Shown here in pieces: positions 1-5,986 of a stretch of DNA of 14,333 bases. The DNA lies in the NCBI GenBank assembly GCA_965658965.1, contig CBFHVV010000076.1:1-14333 (forward strand). The letters run 5' to 3'. This DNA is from Croceimicrobium sp965658965 (lineage in GTDB: Bacteria; Bacteroidota; Bacteroidia; Flavobacteriales; Schleiferiaceae). The notes below the pieces were generated by a model that was not told the DNA's origin, did not search any database, and worked only from the letters and a program-made list of their open reading frames with translations. Within the stretch, counting starts at the first letter, position 1. Each line of letters begins with the position of its first letter. The translations under genes and the position numbers were made by a program.

Positions 1-181
1 TACCAAATTGTAAAGAAACATTATTTACGTTAAGCATAGCTTATTTTTTGAGGCGGCAAATTTAAGTAGAATATTGGGCTTTGTGCTTCATTTTAAAAAG
101 AGAATTTCGGATTAAACTGATTAAAAAAGTAAAACAATCATTTTGAATGCACATTTTTGATTTATTTCGTGACTTCAAACT

Positions 182-430
182 ATGATAGATAAAGTTCACT
201 GTCCTAATTGTAATTGGCAGCCAAGGGCTGAAAAACTATGGCATTGCCTAGAATGTGGGAGCGATATGGATATGTTTGCCAATCTTGGGCGTTGCGACAA
301 CTGTCATTATAACCACGATCGAACCTATTGCCCTAAAGAGTATGGCGGCTGTGGCTTAAGTAGTGCCCACTTAGCCTGGTACGGAGAATTTGATGATGCA
401 CTAAGTGAATTAAACATTATTAGAGAATGA
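182..430 (+). CDS. Small zinc-ribbon-like protein, function unknown
   Basis: An 82-residue soluble protein with four cysteine pairs: C7/C10, C22/C25, C38/C41 and C50/C57, plus H42 and H45 next to the third pair. This spacing suggests two structural zinc sites of the ribbon/rubredoxin-like type. There is no signal peptide or membrane segment, so it should be cytoplasmic. Small cysteine-rich proteins with a WxC-xxCG-type core are common in Bacteroidota, but I know of no assigned function. The stop codon overlaps the next start codon (ATGA), so the two genes are probably translationally coupled and work together. The ATG at 182 is the only sensible start; no Shine-Dalgarno site precedes it, as is usual in this phylum. 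The gene assignment is firm; any function (protein-protein scaffold, metal sensor, substrate of the ATP-grasp partner) is inference. Confidence 0.8.
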   Translation: MIDKVHCPNCNWQPRAEKLWHCLECGSDMDMFANLGRCDNCHYNHDRTYCPKEYGGCGLSSAHLAWYGEFDDALSELNIIRE

Positions 431-1329
431 GTTTTAGCGATTCCATACAACGTGGCTTTTTTAATCGCTATCATAAAAAAATGCCTTTTTTCGAGCGACT
501 CATAAAAGATATCAGCCATGCCTTTCTTGCTTTTAGAAACTACGTCGCTAATGGCTTTAAACGTAAGCTCCTACTAGCGCATCCGCATTACCCAAGTCGA
601 GGGTCTACTCTTTATAAAGCAAGTCGTACAATTAATTACACCCTAACGAATAAACCGCGCAAAAGTCATCAATTAGCAGTGTTTTGGGAGTATGCTACCT
701 TTAGGCAAGAGTTTCAAGTTTTAGAAGAAATAAAGAATCAGTGCACCGTATTAAACCTTTACAGTCGGGACATTAGTAAAGTTAAAGTGGACCAGGTTCA
801 TTTGGAGGTATTTGGTTACAATACTTTTGTAGATCCCTTATCTTACTCAGGAAAGATAGTTCAGAAGAATGATGTTAATGCCATTCATGATGGCCAGATA
901 TTGCAAGGGCCTTTAGCTAAAGTAGAGGAGGGGTTTATTTATCAAATCCTCATTAATAATAAGTTTAAGGAGGATTTAGTGCTTGATATTCGCGTTCCGG
1001 TAGTAGGAAAGGCATTAGATTTCGTTTATTTGAAATACCGAGATATTAACGAGCGCTTTAAAAATACCACTGTAAATACAGAGGTGAAAAGCTTAAGTGA
1101 TATTCTTTCCGCAGAGGAAATTAAACAGATCAATACTTTCTGTAAAAGGATGTCGCTAGAATACGGCGAGCTGGATGTTCTGAGGAATAGGGATGATGGT
1201 AAAATTTACATTGTAGATGTAAATAATACGCCCCAAGGTCCGCCAGCTAATACAGATAAAGATCTTGGCAATATGGCTATTAAAAAGATTGGTGATGCTC
1301 TTTTAAAGGAACTGGATCGTTTAAGCTGA
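427..1329 (+). CDS. ATP-grasp-like ligase, substrate unknown
   Basis: A 300-residue protein whose C-terminal half resembles the ATP-grasp fold, whose members use ATP to join a carboxylate to an amine or thiol through an acyl-phosphate. Visible hallmarks are a lysine-containing segment (K143/K147), the strand DIRVPVVG at 187-194 with R189, and the metal-binding end region with D250 and YIVDVNNTP at 261-269, in which D264 and N266 fit the acidic-x-Asn magnesium ligands. The first 100 residues are basic and less typical. No signal peptide is seen. Its start codon lies inside the stop of the zinc-ribbon gene, indicating coupled expression; it converges on the sensor gene at 1409. The substrate is unknown: peptide, cell-surface or sugar-linked ligation are all possible. 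Family call moderately sure, specific reaction not known. Confidence 0.7.
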   Translation: MSFSDSIQRGFFNRYHKKMPFFERLIKDISHAFLAFRNYVANGFKRKLLLAHPHYPSRGSTLYKASRTINYTLTNKPRKSHQLAVFWEYATFRQEFQVLEEIKNQCTVLNLYSRDISKVKVDQVHLEVFGYNTFVDPLSYSGKIVQKNDVNAIHDGQILQGPLAKVEEGFIYQILINNKFKEDLVLDIRVPVVGKALDFVYLKYRDINERFKNTTVNTEVKSLSDILSAEEIKQINTFCKRMSLEYGELDVLRNRDDGKIYIVDVNNTPQGPPANTDKDLGNMAIKKIGDALLKELDRLS

Positions 1330-1408
1330 AATAAAGATAGTTTAGTTTCAAATTCCTAAGGCTTTTATCCTTTTAACAGGTGAGGTCTTAGCTGCTTGAA
1401 AGCTTAAG

Positions 1409-2500
1409 CTAGCGGTATAACTCTTCCTTTTTTGAGATATACCTCTCGATCAAGTTTAAACTGCATTGGTCTAAGTCTGCGGTACTTTGCCTCAACTTGG
1501 TGCGAAGATTAGTATCTGTTAGATGAGATTCATTTTCAATTTTTTTCACTAAATCCAGAATGGCGTCTACTGGTTTTCTAAGAATGTGAGACATATCAAA
1601 AATAATTTGATCAATATCGTTTTTGTACTTATAGTGCTTAGTTACATCGTTAATTGCTCCATAAACCACATATTCCTTAGCCTTGCCCTGTTCGACGTAG
1701 CCGCTGATACAGTGCCAAACCTGTCCAGCTGGGCTTGAAATCATGTAATCGAGTAGGAAGGGCTTCTTATTCAGCCATGCTTCGTGAATAGCAGTTTTAA
1801 GTCTTTGAAATTCAAACTGCATAATATCACCTAAAACTTGGTTTGGATTTTTAATTAATTCTTCAGGTTTAATTTCGGGATAATACTTTAAAATGCCTTT
1901 GCTAACAAATTCAAATCTGCTTATATTATTATCCACCACGGTCATTTCAAAAATCACACTCGGAACGTTTTCGGTAATTTTTATCAATCGCCGAGAATTT
2001 AAAGAGATAGTGCTTGACTGCCGTTTAAGTAATTTTTGCGATTCGATTGCTTCCATGGCTTTTTTCGACAAAATCATCAAAGCATCCTTTTGGTCTGATG
2101 ACAAATCTTTCGGCTGCATATCTATAACGCAGAGCGTTCCTAAGACGTTATTCTTGCTAGTAACTAGCGGTGCCCCAGCATAAAAACGAATCTTGGGTTC
2201 ACCAGTAACAAGTTTATTAGTATTAAACCGATGATCCTTCAAAGCATCGTTAACAATTAATATTTCCTTAGGCTTATTAAGTGCATACCTACAAAAGGAC
2301 TCTTCAATAGGCGTTTCTTTTGCTACTGCACCTTTGGCCGACTTAACCCATTGACGCTTATCATCTAAAATCGTAATTAATGAAATAGGCGAATTGCAAA
2401 TAACGGTAGCAAGTTGAGTGAATTCATCAAGTTCATGGTCAGGAGGAGTGTCTAAAATATTATAAGACTCCACGTCGGCTAAGCGGTCATTAACAATCAT
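1409..2500 (-). CDS. GAF-PAS sensor protein with kinase-less DHp helix
   Basis: A 363-residue cytoplasmic signalling protein. Residues about 8-155 form a GAF domain of the type found at the N-terminus of many Bacteroidota sensors (YNILDTPP at 13-20, then ESFCRYA, FYAGAPL and GTLCVID motifs). Residues about 175-290 look like a PAS/PAC domain (ending YGAINDVTKHY). Residues 295-355 resemble a histidine-kinase dimerisation helix, with the H-box MSHILRKPVDAI and H305 at the phospho-acceptor place. The protein ends about 58 residues after that histidine, so there is no HATPase domain; no N, G1 or G2 box is present. It may be a phosphotransfer or dimerisation adaptor served by another kinase, or a kinase that lost its catalytic part. 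It is transcribed alone, convergent with the ATP-grasp gene. Confidence 0.8.
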   Translation of the reverse strand: MIVNDRLADVESYNILDTPPDHELDEFTQLATVICNSPISLITILDDKRQWVKSAKGAVAKETPIEESFCRYALNKPKEILIVNDALKDHRFNTNKLVTGEPKIRFYAGAPLVTSKNNVLGTLCVIDMQPKDLSSDQKDALMILSKKAMEAIESQKLLKRQSSTISLNSRRLIKITENVPSVIFEMTVVDNNISRFEFVSKGILKYYPEIKPEELIKNPNQVLGDIMQFEFQRLKTAIHEAWLNKKPFLLDYMISSPAGQVWHCISGYVEQGKAKEYVVYGAINDVTKHYKYKNDIDQIIFDMSHILRKPVDAILDLVKKIENESHLTDTNLRTKLRQSTADLDQCSLNLIERYISKKEELYR

Positions 2501-2667
2501 AAGGTTTTAAACTAATTGATTTTGAGGGGCGTAATTTAAAAGTAGAATAAAGATGCAGCAATAAATTTCATAGCCACCTTTATTGAGGCTTCTAAGATAT
2601 GTAATTATTTAAAATATCATTTAGATCAATAATCTGATAATTATAGACTTATAATCTCAATTATAGT

Positions 2668-2690
2668 GCATATTGTTCTCTTGAATATGC
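2668..2690. repeat. Inverted repeat GCATATT/AATATGC
   Basis: Two perfect 7-base arms, GCATATT (2668-2674) and AATATGC (2684-2690), separated by 9 bases. It lies about 170 bases upstream of the GAF-PAS gene start. It could be a regulator-binding site or a weak hairpin; no T-run follows, so a terminator is unlikely. Confidence 0.4.
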
Positions 2691-2721
2691 TATTCAAAAA
2701 ACTAAAAAGCATGAATTGACT

Positions 2722-2734
2722 GGCTGGCCCAGCC
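2722..2734. repeat. GC-rich short palindrome GGCTG-GCC-CAGCC
   Basis: A perfect 5-base stem, GC-rich in an AT-rich context, with a 3-base loop. No T-tract follows on either strand, so it is not a standard terminator. It may be the tip of a larger structured or repeated element in 2700-2860. Confidence 0.4.
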
Positions 2735-2870
2735 GAAAATTTAACCTATGAAACCTGAGTTACCGGCATAGAGCAATAAACCACTGACTAGCTTTCTGTT
2801 TCAGTAAAACCAATAGCTGCTAATACTTAGGGCGGCAAGTGTTTAATTTGTGCTTGCGCGCTTCTTATAT

Positions 2871-3272
2871 CTATTCTTTAATCATAAAATACTCATACTT
2901 CCGCGGACCAAGACTAGGAAACCATGATCCAGTGAGGGTGTCGCCTGATATTCCTATACCAGGACAATGGTAACAATTTCCGTAATAAGCTATGCTAGAA
3001 TCAGTAGCTCTAAAAAAGTATTTGTTGAATGTTTCAGGGAGCTCAACTTTAATAAGAGTCACTGAGTTTGAATCATGCCTCGATAATCTAATACTCTGAT
3101 TAGTGGTATCAATTATAGCTTGTTGAAAGTCGGTATAAATTTGAATTCCATTATAAGTGCCATAATATTTTTCTCCATGGTCAATTACACCATTCTGTTC
3201 TTCTTTGCTACAGGAACTAAGAATAAGAAGAAGGAAAGCCCTTAACAGAATCTTATCAATCATTTTACTCAT
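2871..3272 (-). CDS. Small hypothetical lipoprotein
   Basis: A 133-residue protein with a clear lipoprotein signal: basic start (MSKMIDK), hydrophobic stretch at 9-19, and a lipobox LSSC with lipidated cysteine C21, followed by SKEEQNG. The mature part is about 112 residues, rich in short beta-type segments, and holds a CYHC pair at 100-103 that might form a disulphide or bind metal in the periplasm. No known domain is recognised. The product is probably anchored to the inner or outer membrane facing the periplasm, or exposed at the surface. The start could be M1 or M4; both keep the signal. It stands alone between non-coding stretches, with the cydB remnant 171 bases upstream on the same strand. 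Its isolation in a gene-poor zone suggests accessory cargo, but this is inference. Confidence 0.75.
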   Translation of the reverse strand: MSKMIDKILLRAFLLLILSSCSKEEQNGVIDHGEKYYGTYNGIQIYTDFQQAIIDTTNQSIRLSRHDSNSVTLIKVELPETFNKYFFRATDSSIAYYGNCYHCPGIGISGDTLTGSWFPSLGPRKYEYFMIKE

Positions 3273-3443
3273 TATTCTCTTAATTTATGAAAGCTTATGG
3301 CTTCGTTGGGGGGACTAGATTCCTGCAGGACGCTAAACTAATCTGGCCCATCCTACTTTAAGTAGGGCGTTTAAAGAGGGATGCAAACAGCAGTTTCATT
3401 AAGCTTTGCTCATTTTTCATAGCCCAAGCTGAGCTTGATTTAG
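3273..3443. other. Non-coding spacer upstream of lipoprotein gene
   Basis: This 171-base gap between the cydB remnant and the lipoprotein gene contains a GC-rich patch (3300-3370) with a hairpin and no coding frame. No matching TAnnTTTG promoter box was found close to the lipoprotein start. Confidence 0.5.
3352..3366. repeat. Hairpin CCTACTT-T-AAGTAGG
   Basis: A perfect 7-base inverted repeat around a single base (effective loop about 5 bases). It lies 78 bases past the stop codon of the cydB remnant on the minus strand and may once have been part of a terminator for the lost cyd genes. No clear T-run follows on either strand, so the role is uncertain. Confidence 0.45.
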
Positions 3444-3644
3444 TTAATAACTAGTGTCGTCCAGTTCTACTTTACCCTTAAAGGTCCGATATAAAAATAG
3501 GAAATATCCAGCCAAAAGAGGTGAGCCAACACAAACAATTGTTAACATTATGCCCAATGATTTTTGAGATGAAGCTGCATTATAAATAGTTACACTGTAC
3601 TTAGGATCTATAGTTGACGGCAGTAATACAGGATATAATAAGTA
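3444..3644 (-). pseudogene. cydB: 3' remnant of cydB, cytochrome bd oxidase subunit II
   Basis: The minus strand from 3644 to 3444 encodes 66 uninterrupted residues ending in a stop. They read like the C-terminus of CydB: YLLYPVLLPSTIDPKYS, then TIYNAASSQKSLGIM, a final membrane helix, and the tail FKGKVELDDTSY. CydB is the second subunit of the cytochrome bd quinol oxidase, a high-affinity terminal oxidase of the inner membrane. The full protein is usually about 330-380 residues, so over four fifths is missing. Immediately upstream the frame has TGA (3645-3647) and TAG stops, and nothing CydB-like is seen before them, nor any cydA, so the breakpoint lies near 3645. The surviving frame has no frameshift or stop, suggesting a fairly recent loss, or a fragment carried in with another element. 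It is not functional as it stands. Confidence 0.85.
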
Positions 3645-3851
3645 TCAACTCTATGATGTGCTTTTCCGCCTAAGAGCCACTAATCACAGGATTCAGCATT
3701 TTTTTCTCAAACTTGGCAAATGCATATAGTTTTACGAGCTTTTAATATTTGCTTGATACACAACATTTGCGCATGATCCCTTTTATCAAGTAAGGAAAAA
3801 AGCATGCTTAAGAAGCACCACAATGCAACCAAATGAAAGTAATGTTTCAGT
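3645..3851. other. Non-coding debris upstream of the cydB breakpoint
   Basis: About 200 bases between the cydB remnant and the tRNA-Leu terminator. All frames checked on the minus strand are broken by stops after short runs, and none resembles CydB. It looks like foreign or decayed sequence joined to the cydB tail. No transposase or integrase fragment could be recognised. Confidence 0.5.
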
Positions 3852-3895
3852 TTAAAAAGAAAATCCCTTGCTAATCATTTGACTAACAAGGGATT
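3852..3895 (-). terminator. Terminator after tRNA-Leu
   Basis: Arms AATCCCTTG (3862-3870) and CAAGGGATT (3887-3895) pair perfectly and extend inward through TTAGTC/GATTAG with small mismatches. On the minus strand a T-rich tail (TTTTCTTTTT) follows at 3861-3852. Its place 16 bases past the tRNA-Leu 3' end fits a factor-independent terminator. Confidence 0.85.
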
Positions 3896-3910
3896 CTCTG
3901 TCTTTAGATG

Positions 3911-3994
3911 TGCCCAGAACAGGACTTGAACCTGCACGACCTTACGATCACCACCCCCTCAAGGTGGCGCGTCTACCAATTCCGCCACCTGGGC
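3911..3994 (-). tRNA. tRNA-Leu (GAG)
   Basis: An 84-base tRNA of the long-variable-arm class. The acceptor stem GCCCAGG pairs with TCTGGGC, with one G-T pair, followed by discriminator A at 3911. The anticodon stem CCACC/GGTGG encloses loop TTGAGGG with anticodon GAG, reading CUC/CUU leucine codons. The D-arm (AATTGGTAGAC) and T-arm (GGTTCAAGTCC) are canonical. The 3' CCA is not encoded (ACA follows GGGC). Confidence 0.95.
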
Positions 3995-4040
3995 ATTTAA
4001 AGAAGGCTCAAATACTTAAAACATATCTATCCTTCGAGGT

Positions 4041-4069
4041 AAAAAAAAAGCCCTTGTTAGGGCTTTTTT
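4041..4069 (-). terminator. Terminator after tRNA-Lys
   Basis: Inverted repeat AAAAAGCCCT / AGGGCTTTTT with a 4-base loop (TGTT) between tRNA-Lys and tRNA-Leu. Read on the minus strand the stem is followed by a run of T (complement of the A-run at 4041-4049). It should end tRNA-Lys transcription, so tRNA-Leu probably has its own promoter or depends on read-through. Confidence 0.85.
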
Positions 4070-4074
4070 CTTGG

Positions 4075-4147
4075 TGACTCAGCAGGGGCTCGAACCCTGG
4101 ACCCTCTCCTTAAAAGGGAGATGCTCTACCAGCTGAGCTACTGAGTC
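4075..4147 (-). tRNA. tRNA-Lys (UUU)
   Basis: A 73-base tRNA. Acceptor stem GACTCAG pairs with CTGAGTC, discriminator A at 4075. The anticodon loop CTTTTAA, closed by TCTCC/GGAGA, gives anticodon TTT for lysine AAA/AAG codons. The D-arm (AGCTCAGCTGGTAGAGC) and T-loop (GGTTCGAGCCC) are standard. CC follows the discriminator in the genome, but not a full CCA. Confidence 0.96.
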
Positions 4148-4173
4148 GTTGACCCCTTATCGTTTTGGGGCTG

Positions 4174-4206
4174 CAAATATACAGCCTTAAAAATTTCTCT
4201 ACCAAA
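4174..4206 (-). promoter_or_regulatory. Promoter of tRNA-Lys
   Basis: On the minus strand TATATTTG (4181-4174) matches the Bacteroidota -7 consensus TAnnTTTG, and TTTG (4206-4203) lies 21 bases upstream as a -33 element. Transcription would begin about 20 bases before the tRNA. Confidence 0.7.
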
Positions 4207-4262
4207 GAAAAAGAGAAAAAAATTTTGATTTTTTTTCTGAGGCCCTCTCGCTCTTTATGCAC

Positions 4263-4270
4263 TACTTTTG
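4263..4270 (+). promoter_or_regulatory. -7 promoter element of aroK
   Basis: TACTTTTG fits TAnnTTTG exactly and lies 19 bases before the ATG at 4290. No clear TTG lies at the -33 distance. Transcription from here would start after the in-frame ATG at 4257, which supports 4290 as the true aroK start. Confidence 0.6.
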
Positions 4271-4289
4271 TTCTCAGTATTTTAGACGT

Positions 4290-4802
4290 ATGAAAATAGT
4301 TTTAGTAGGCTATATGGCTAGTGGTAAATCTACCTTAGCCAAAGATATTTCAGAGGCCTGGGGCTTAAAAAAGCTCGATATGGATCAAATTATTGAAAAA
4401 GAAGAAGGAGAATCCATCAGCGAGCTAATATTTAATCGTGGGGAGTTGTACTTCCGGAAAAAGGAGCGTGCCTTACTCGAAAAGTTATTGGAGCAAGATA
4501 ATTTTGTACTAGCCACGGGAGGTGGTACTCCTTGCTATTACGATAATATGCATTTGATAAATAGTAAAGCCATTAGCTTTTACCTCAAAGAAACCATTCC
4601 TACGCTGTTTAAACGCTTGCAGAAAGATCGGCAGGGTAGACCCTTATTATCTCACTTAAAGGACGATGATTTAACCGAGTATATCGCCAAGCATATTTTT
4701 GAGCGCAGCCTTTTTTATGAGCAAGCAATTTTTACCCTAGATGCTAAACAATTAGGGGAGGGCGCGTATTTAAAAGCAATAAATCAATTACTAAAAGATT
4801 AA
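4290..4802 (+). CDS. aroK: Shikimate kinase
   Basis: Phosphorylates shikimate at the 3-hydroxyl with ATP, the fifth step of the shikimate pathway to chorismate and aromatic amino acids, in the cytoplasm. The 170-residue product, close to the usual 165-175, shows the Walker A loop GYMASGKST (7-15), shikimate-binding D32 in LDMDQ, the R56 region (YFRKKE), the GGG substrate motif at 77-79, the lid arginine in GRPLL (116-120) and the adenine-side R139. An in-frame ATG at 4257 would add 11 atypical residues (MHYFCSQYFRR), but it lies upstream of the likely transcription start, and MKIVLVG begins the canonical first strand, so 4290 is preferred. The stop is one base before the nitroreductase start, so the two are co-transcribed. 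No residue loss is seen; the enzyme should be active. Confidence 0.93.
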   Translation: MKIVLVGYMASGKSTLAKDISEAWGLKKLDMDQIIEKEEGESISELIFNRGELYFRKKERALLEKLLEQDNFVLATGGGTPCYYDNMHLINSKAISFYLKETIPTLFKRLQKDRQGRPLLSHLKDDDLTEYIAKHIFERSLFYEQAIFTLDAKQLGEGAYLKAINQLLKD

Positions 4803-4803
4803 G

Positions 4804-5382
4804 ATGAAAGATAGCATAGCGCAAATTATAAGCGAGCGCAGAACGATAAAGCCAGATAGCTTTACCGGAGAGTTAATAGCGGATAGCGAAATTCAGAAAG
4901 TTTTAGAACAAGCCAATTGGGCACCTACCCATGGTTATACCGAACCTTGGCGTTTTGTAGTGTATAAAGGAGATGCACTTCAGCGACTGGGGCAGTTTAT
5001 GGCCGATTACGATCAGCCTAATAGAGATAGTGATACTTTTAATGAGATTCGTTACAATAAGCTCTTAAACAAGCCGCTTTTAGCTTCTCACGTTATTGGA
5101 GTGGCCATGAAGTCAGGTACCAATCCTAAAATTCCTGAAATTGAAGAAATTTGTGCTGTGGCAATGGCGGTGCAAAATATGTGGCTCTATTTACATAGTC
5201 TTGGTTATGGCGCAATTTGGAGCACGCCAGGTTTTGCATTTAAAGATGCCCTTAGAGATTTTATGAAGCTGGATGACTCGCATAAGTCGATGGGACTTTT
5301 TTACATTGGAATCCCTAGTAAATCTAATCCTATGGGTAGGAGAATTTCTGCTATAGATGCTAAAGTCCGCTGGGAGTCTTAA
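4804..5382 (+). CDS. Nitroreductase family oxidoreductase
   Basis: A 192-residue flavoprotein of the FMN-dependent nitroreductase superfamily, closest by eye to the short YdjA-like branch. These enzymes use NAD(P)H to reduce nitro compounds, quinones or related groups; the natural substrate here is not known. Seen in the sequence: N-terminal ERRTIKPDSF (FMN-phosphate arginines), WAPTHGYTEPWRF (39-51), the central helix AVAMAVQNMWLYLHSLGYGAIW, and the tail GIPSKSNPMGRR. Length is normal. It starts one base after the aroK stop, so translation is likely coupled, although no metabolic link with shikimate kinase is obvious. A short GAGAA/TTCTC hairpin followed by GTTTTT at 5384-5410 might end the transcript, but it is weak. 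Confidence 0.88.
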   Translation: MKDSIAQIISERRTIKPDSFTGELIADSEIQKVLEQANWAPTHGYTEPWRFVVYKGDALQRLGQFMADYDQPNRDSDTFNEIRYNKLLNKPLLASHVIGVAMKSGTNPKIPEIEEICAVAMAVQNMWLYLHSLGYGAIWSTPGFAFKDALRDFMKLDDSHKSMGLFYIGIPSKSNPMGRRISAIDAKVRWES

Positions 5383-5478
5383 AGAGAACATTATCTTATT
5401 TTCTCGTTTTTACTCAAGCCAGTCCAAATTTTTTTTAATTTGCCTACGTTCTTGCACCAGAATATAAAATCACTTGAA

Positions 5479-5841
5479 ATGAAAAAGCTCTTTCATAAAG
5501 TATTAAAGAACCCAGAGGTTTATTTTCTCCTAATTATAACAATGGCTGCATTTAAACCGCCATTTACCTTCAACTGGATATTTATAGCACTAGCTGCAAT
5601 AATACTAATTCAGCTATTTGTACAAAATATAAAACTGGGTCTATTTCTAGCACTAATAATTATGTTAGGCAATTTATTTATGCTGGGGGCTTTGATTTCG
5701 GAACTTAAGGAAGTGGTATCCACAAATAATGCAGGCTCAAGCCTTCTAATTGGCGGGGCTTTGATTTGGCTGATTAATTTATTTTTCGTGGGCCTATTGT
5801 TCTTTAAAAACATAGAAATTAAAACGGTAAAGACTAGTTAG
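5479..5841 (+). CDS. Small four-helix membrane protein, unknown
   Basis: A 120-residue hydrophobic protein. It has a basic N-terminus (MKKLFHKVLK), then hydrophobic segments at about 14-25, 30-48, 52-75 and 88-110, fitting four inner-membrane helices, with a short loop (ELKEVVSTNNAGS) before the last and a basic tail (EIKTVKTS). No family is recognised and no catalytic motif is visible. A longer reading from a TTG at 5440 would add 13 residues, but ATG 5479 gives a normal membrane-protein start. A TAATTTG box at 5436-5442 may be a weak -7 element placed for that ATG. It stands apart from the nitroreductase gene (96 bases) and is followed by the strong terminator at 5924-5968. Existence of the gene is likely; function is unknown. 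Confidence 0.7.
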   Translation: MKKLFHKVLKNPEVYFLLIITMAAFKPPFTFNWIFIALAAIILIQLFVQNIKLGLFLALIIMLGNLFMLGALISELKEVVSTNNAGSSLLIGGALIWLINLFFVGLLFFKNIEIKTVKTS

Positions 5842-5923
5842 TTTTCGGCTTGACTGCCTACCACAATGGGTTAAAGATTTACAAAGTGGCTAAAAAAGCG
5901 GTAGTTTTAGCTAAGACTGATAT

Positions 5924-5968
5924 TAAAATGGCCCATTCTGCTTAAAGCAAGATGGGCCATTATTTTTT
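5924..5968. terminator. Strong hairpin terminator between convergent genes
   Basis: Perfect arms AATGGCCCAT (5927-5936) and ATGGGCCATT (5952-5961), extended inward by CTGCTT/AAGCA-type pairing. On the plus strand it is followed by TATTTTTTCT, ending the membrane-protein transcript. On the minus strand TTTTAATA follows, so it may also end the export operon whose last gene stops at 5987. Confidence 0.85.
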
Positions 5969-5986
5969 CTTTAAATAAAATTCATA

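Larger units (their letters stand above)
2501..2870. other. 370-base non-coding stretch with inverted repeats
   Basis: No open frame of note is seen on either strand. The part at 2590-2700 is very AT-rich; 2700-2860 is more balanced and contains several short inverted repeats listed separately. On the minus strand it lies downstream of the lipoprotein gene and upstream of the GAF-PAS gene. No convincing Bacteroidota promoter for the GAF-PAS gene was found: a TACTTTTA box on the minus strand at 2537-2544 resembles TAnnTTTG, but the nearest TTG is only 14 bases away. Confidence 0.6.

Noticed and set aside
57..64. TAAATTTG on the minus strand near the left edge as a promoter
   Set aside because: It matches the -7 consensus, but no TTG lies at the right distance and the gene it would serve is outside the window.
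3661..3860. A transposase or further CydB fragment upstream of the cydB tail
   Set aside because: All minus-strand frames are cut by stops and no motif of either kind could be recognised.
4257..4289. In-frame ATG at 4257 as the aroK start
   Set aside because: It lies upstream of a TACTTTTG -7 element, so it would not be in the transcript, and the added residues are unlike shikimate kinases.
5384..5410. Hairpin GAGAA/TTCTC followed by GTTTTT after the nitroreductase gene
   Set aside because: Only a 5-base AT-leaning stem with a 12-base loop; too weak to call a terminator.
5440..5478. TTG start at 5440 for the small membrane protein
   Set aside because: The ATG at 5479 followed by KKLFHK is a better membrane-protein start, and the TTG forms part of a possible -7 box.
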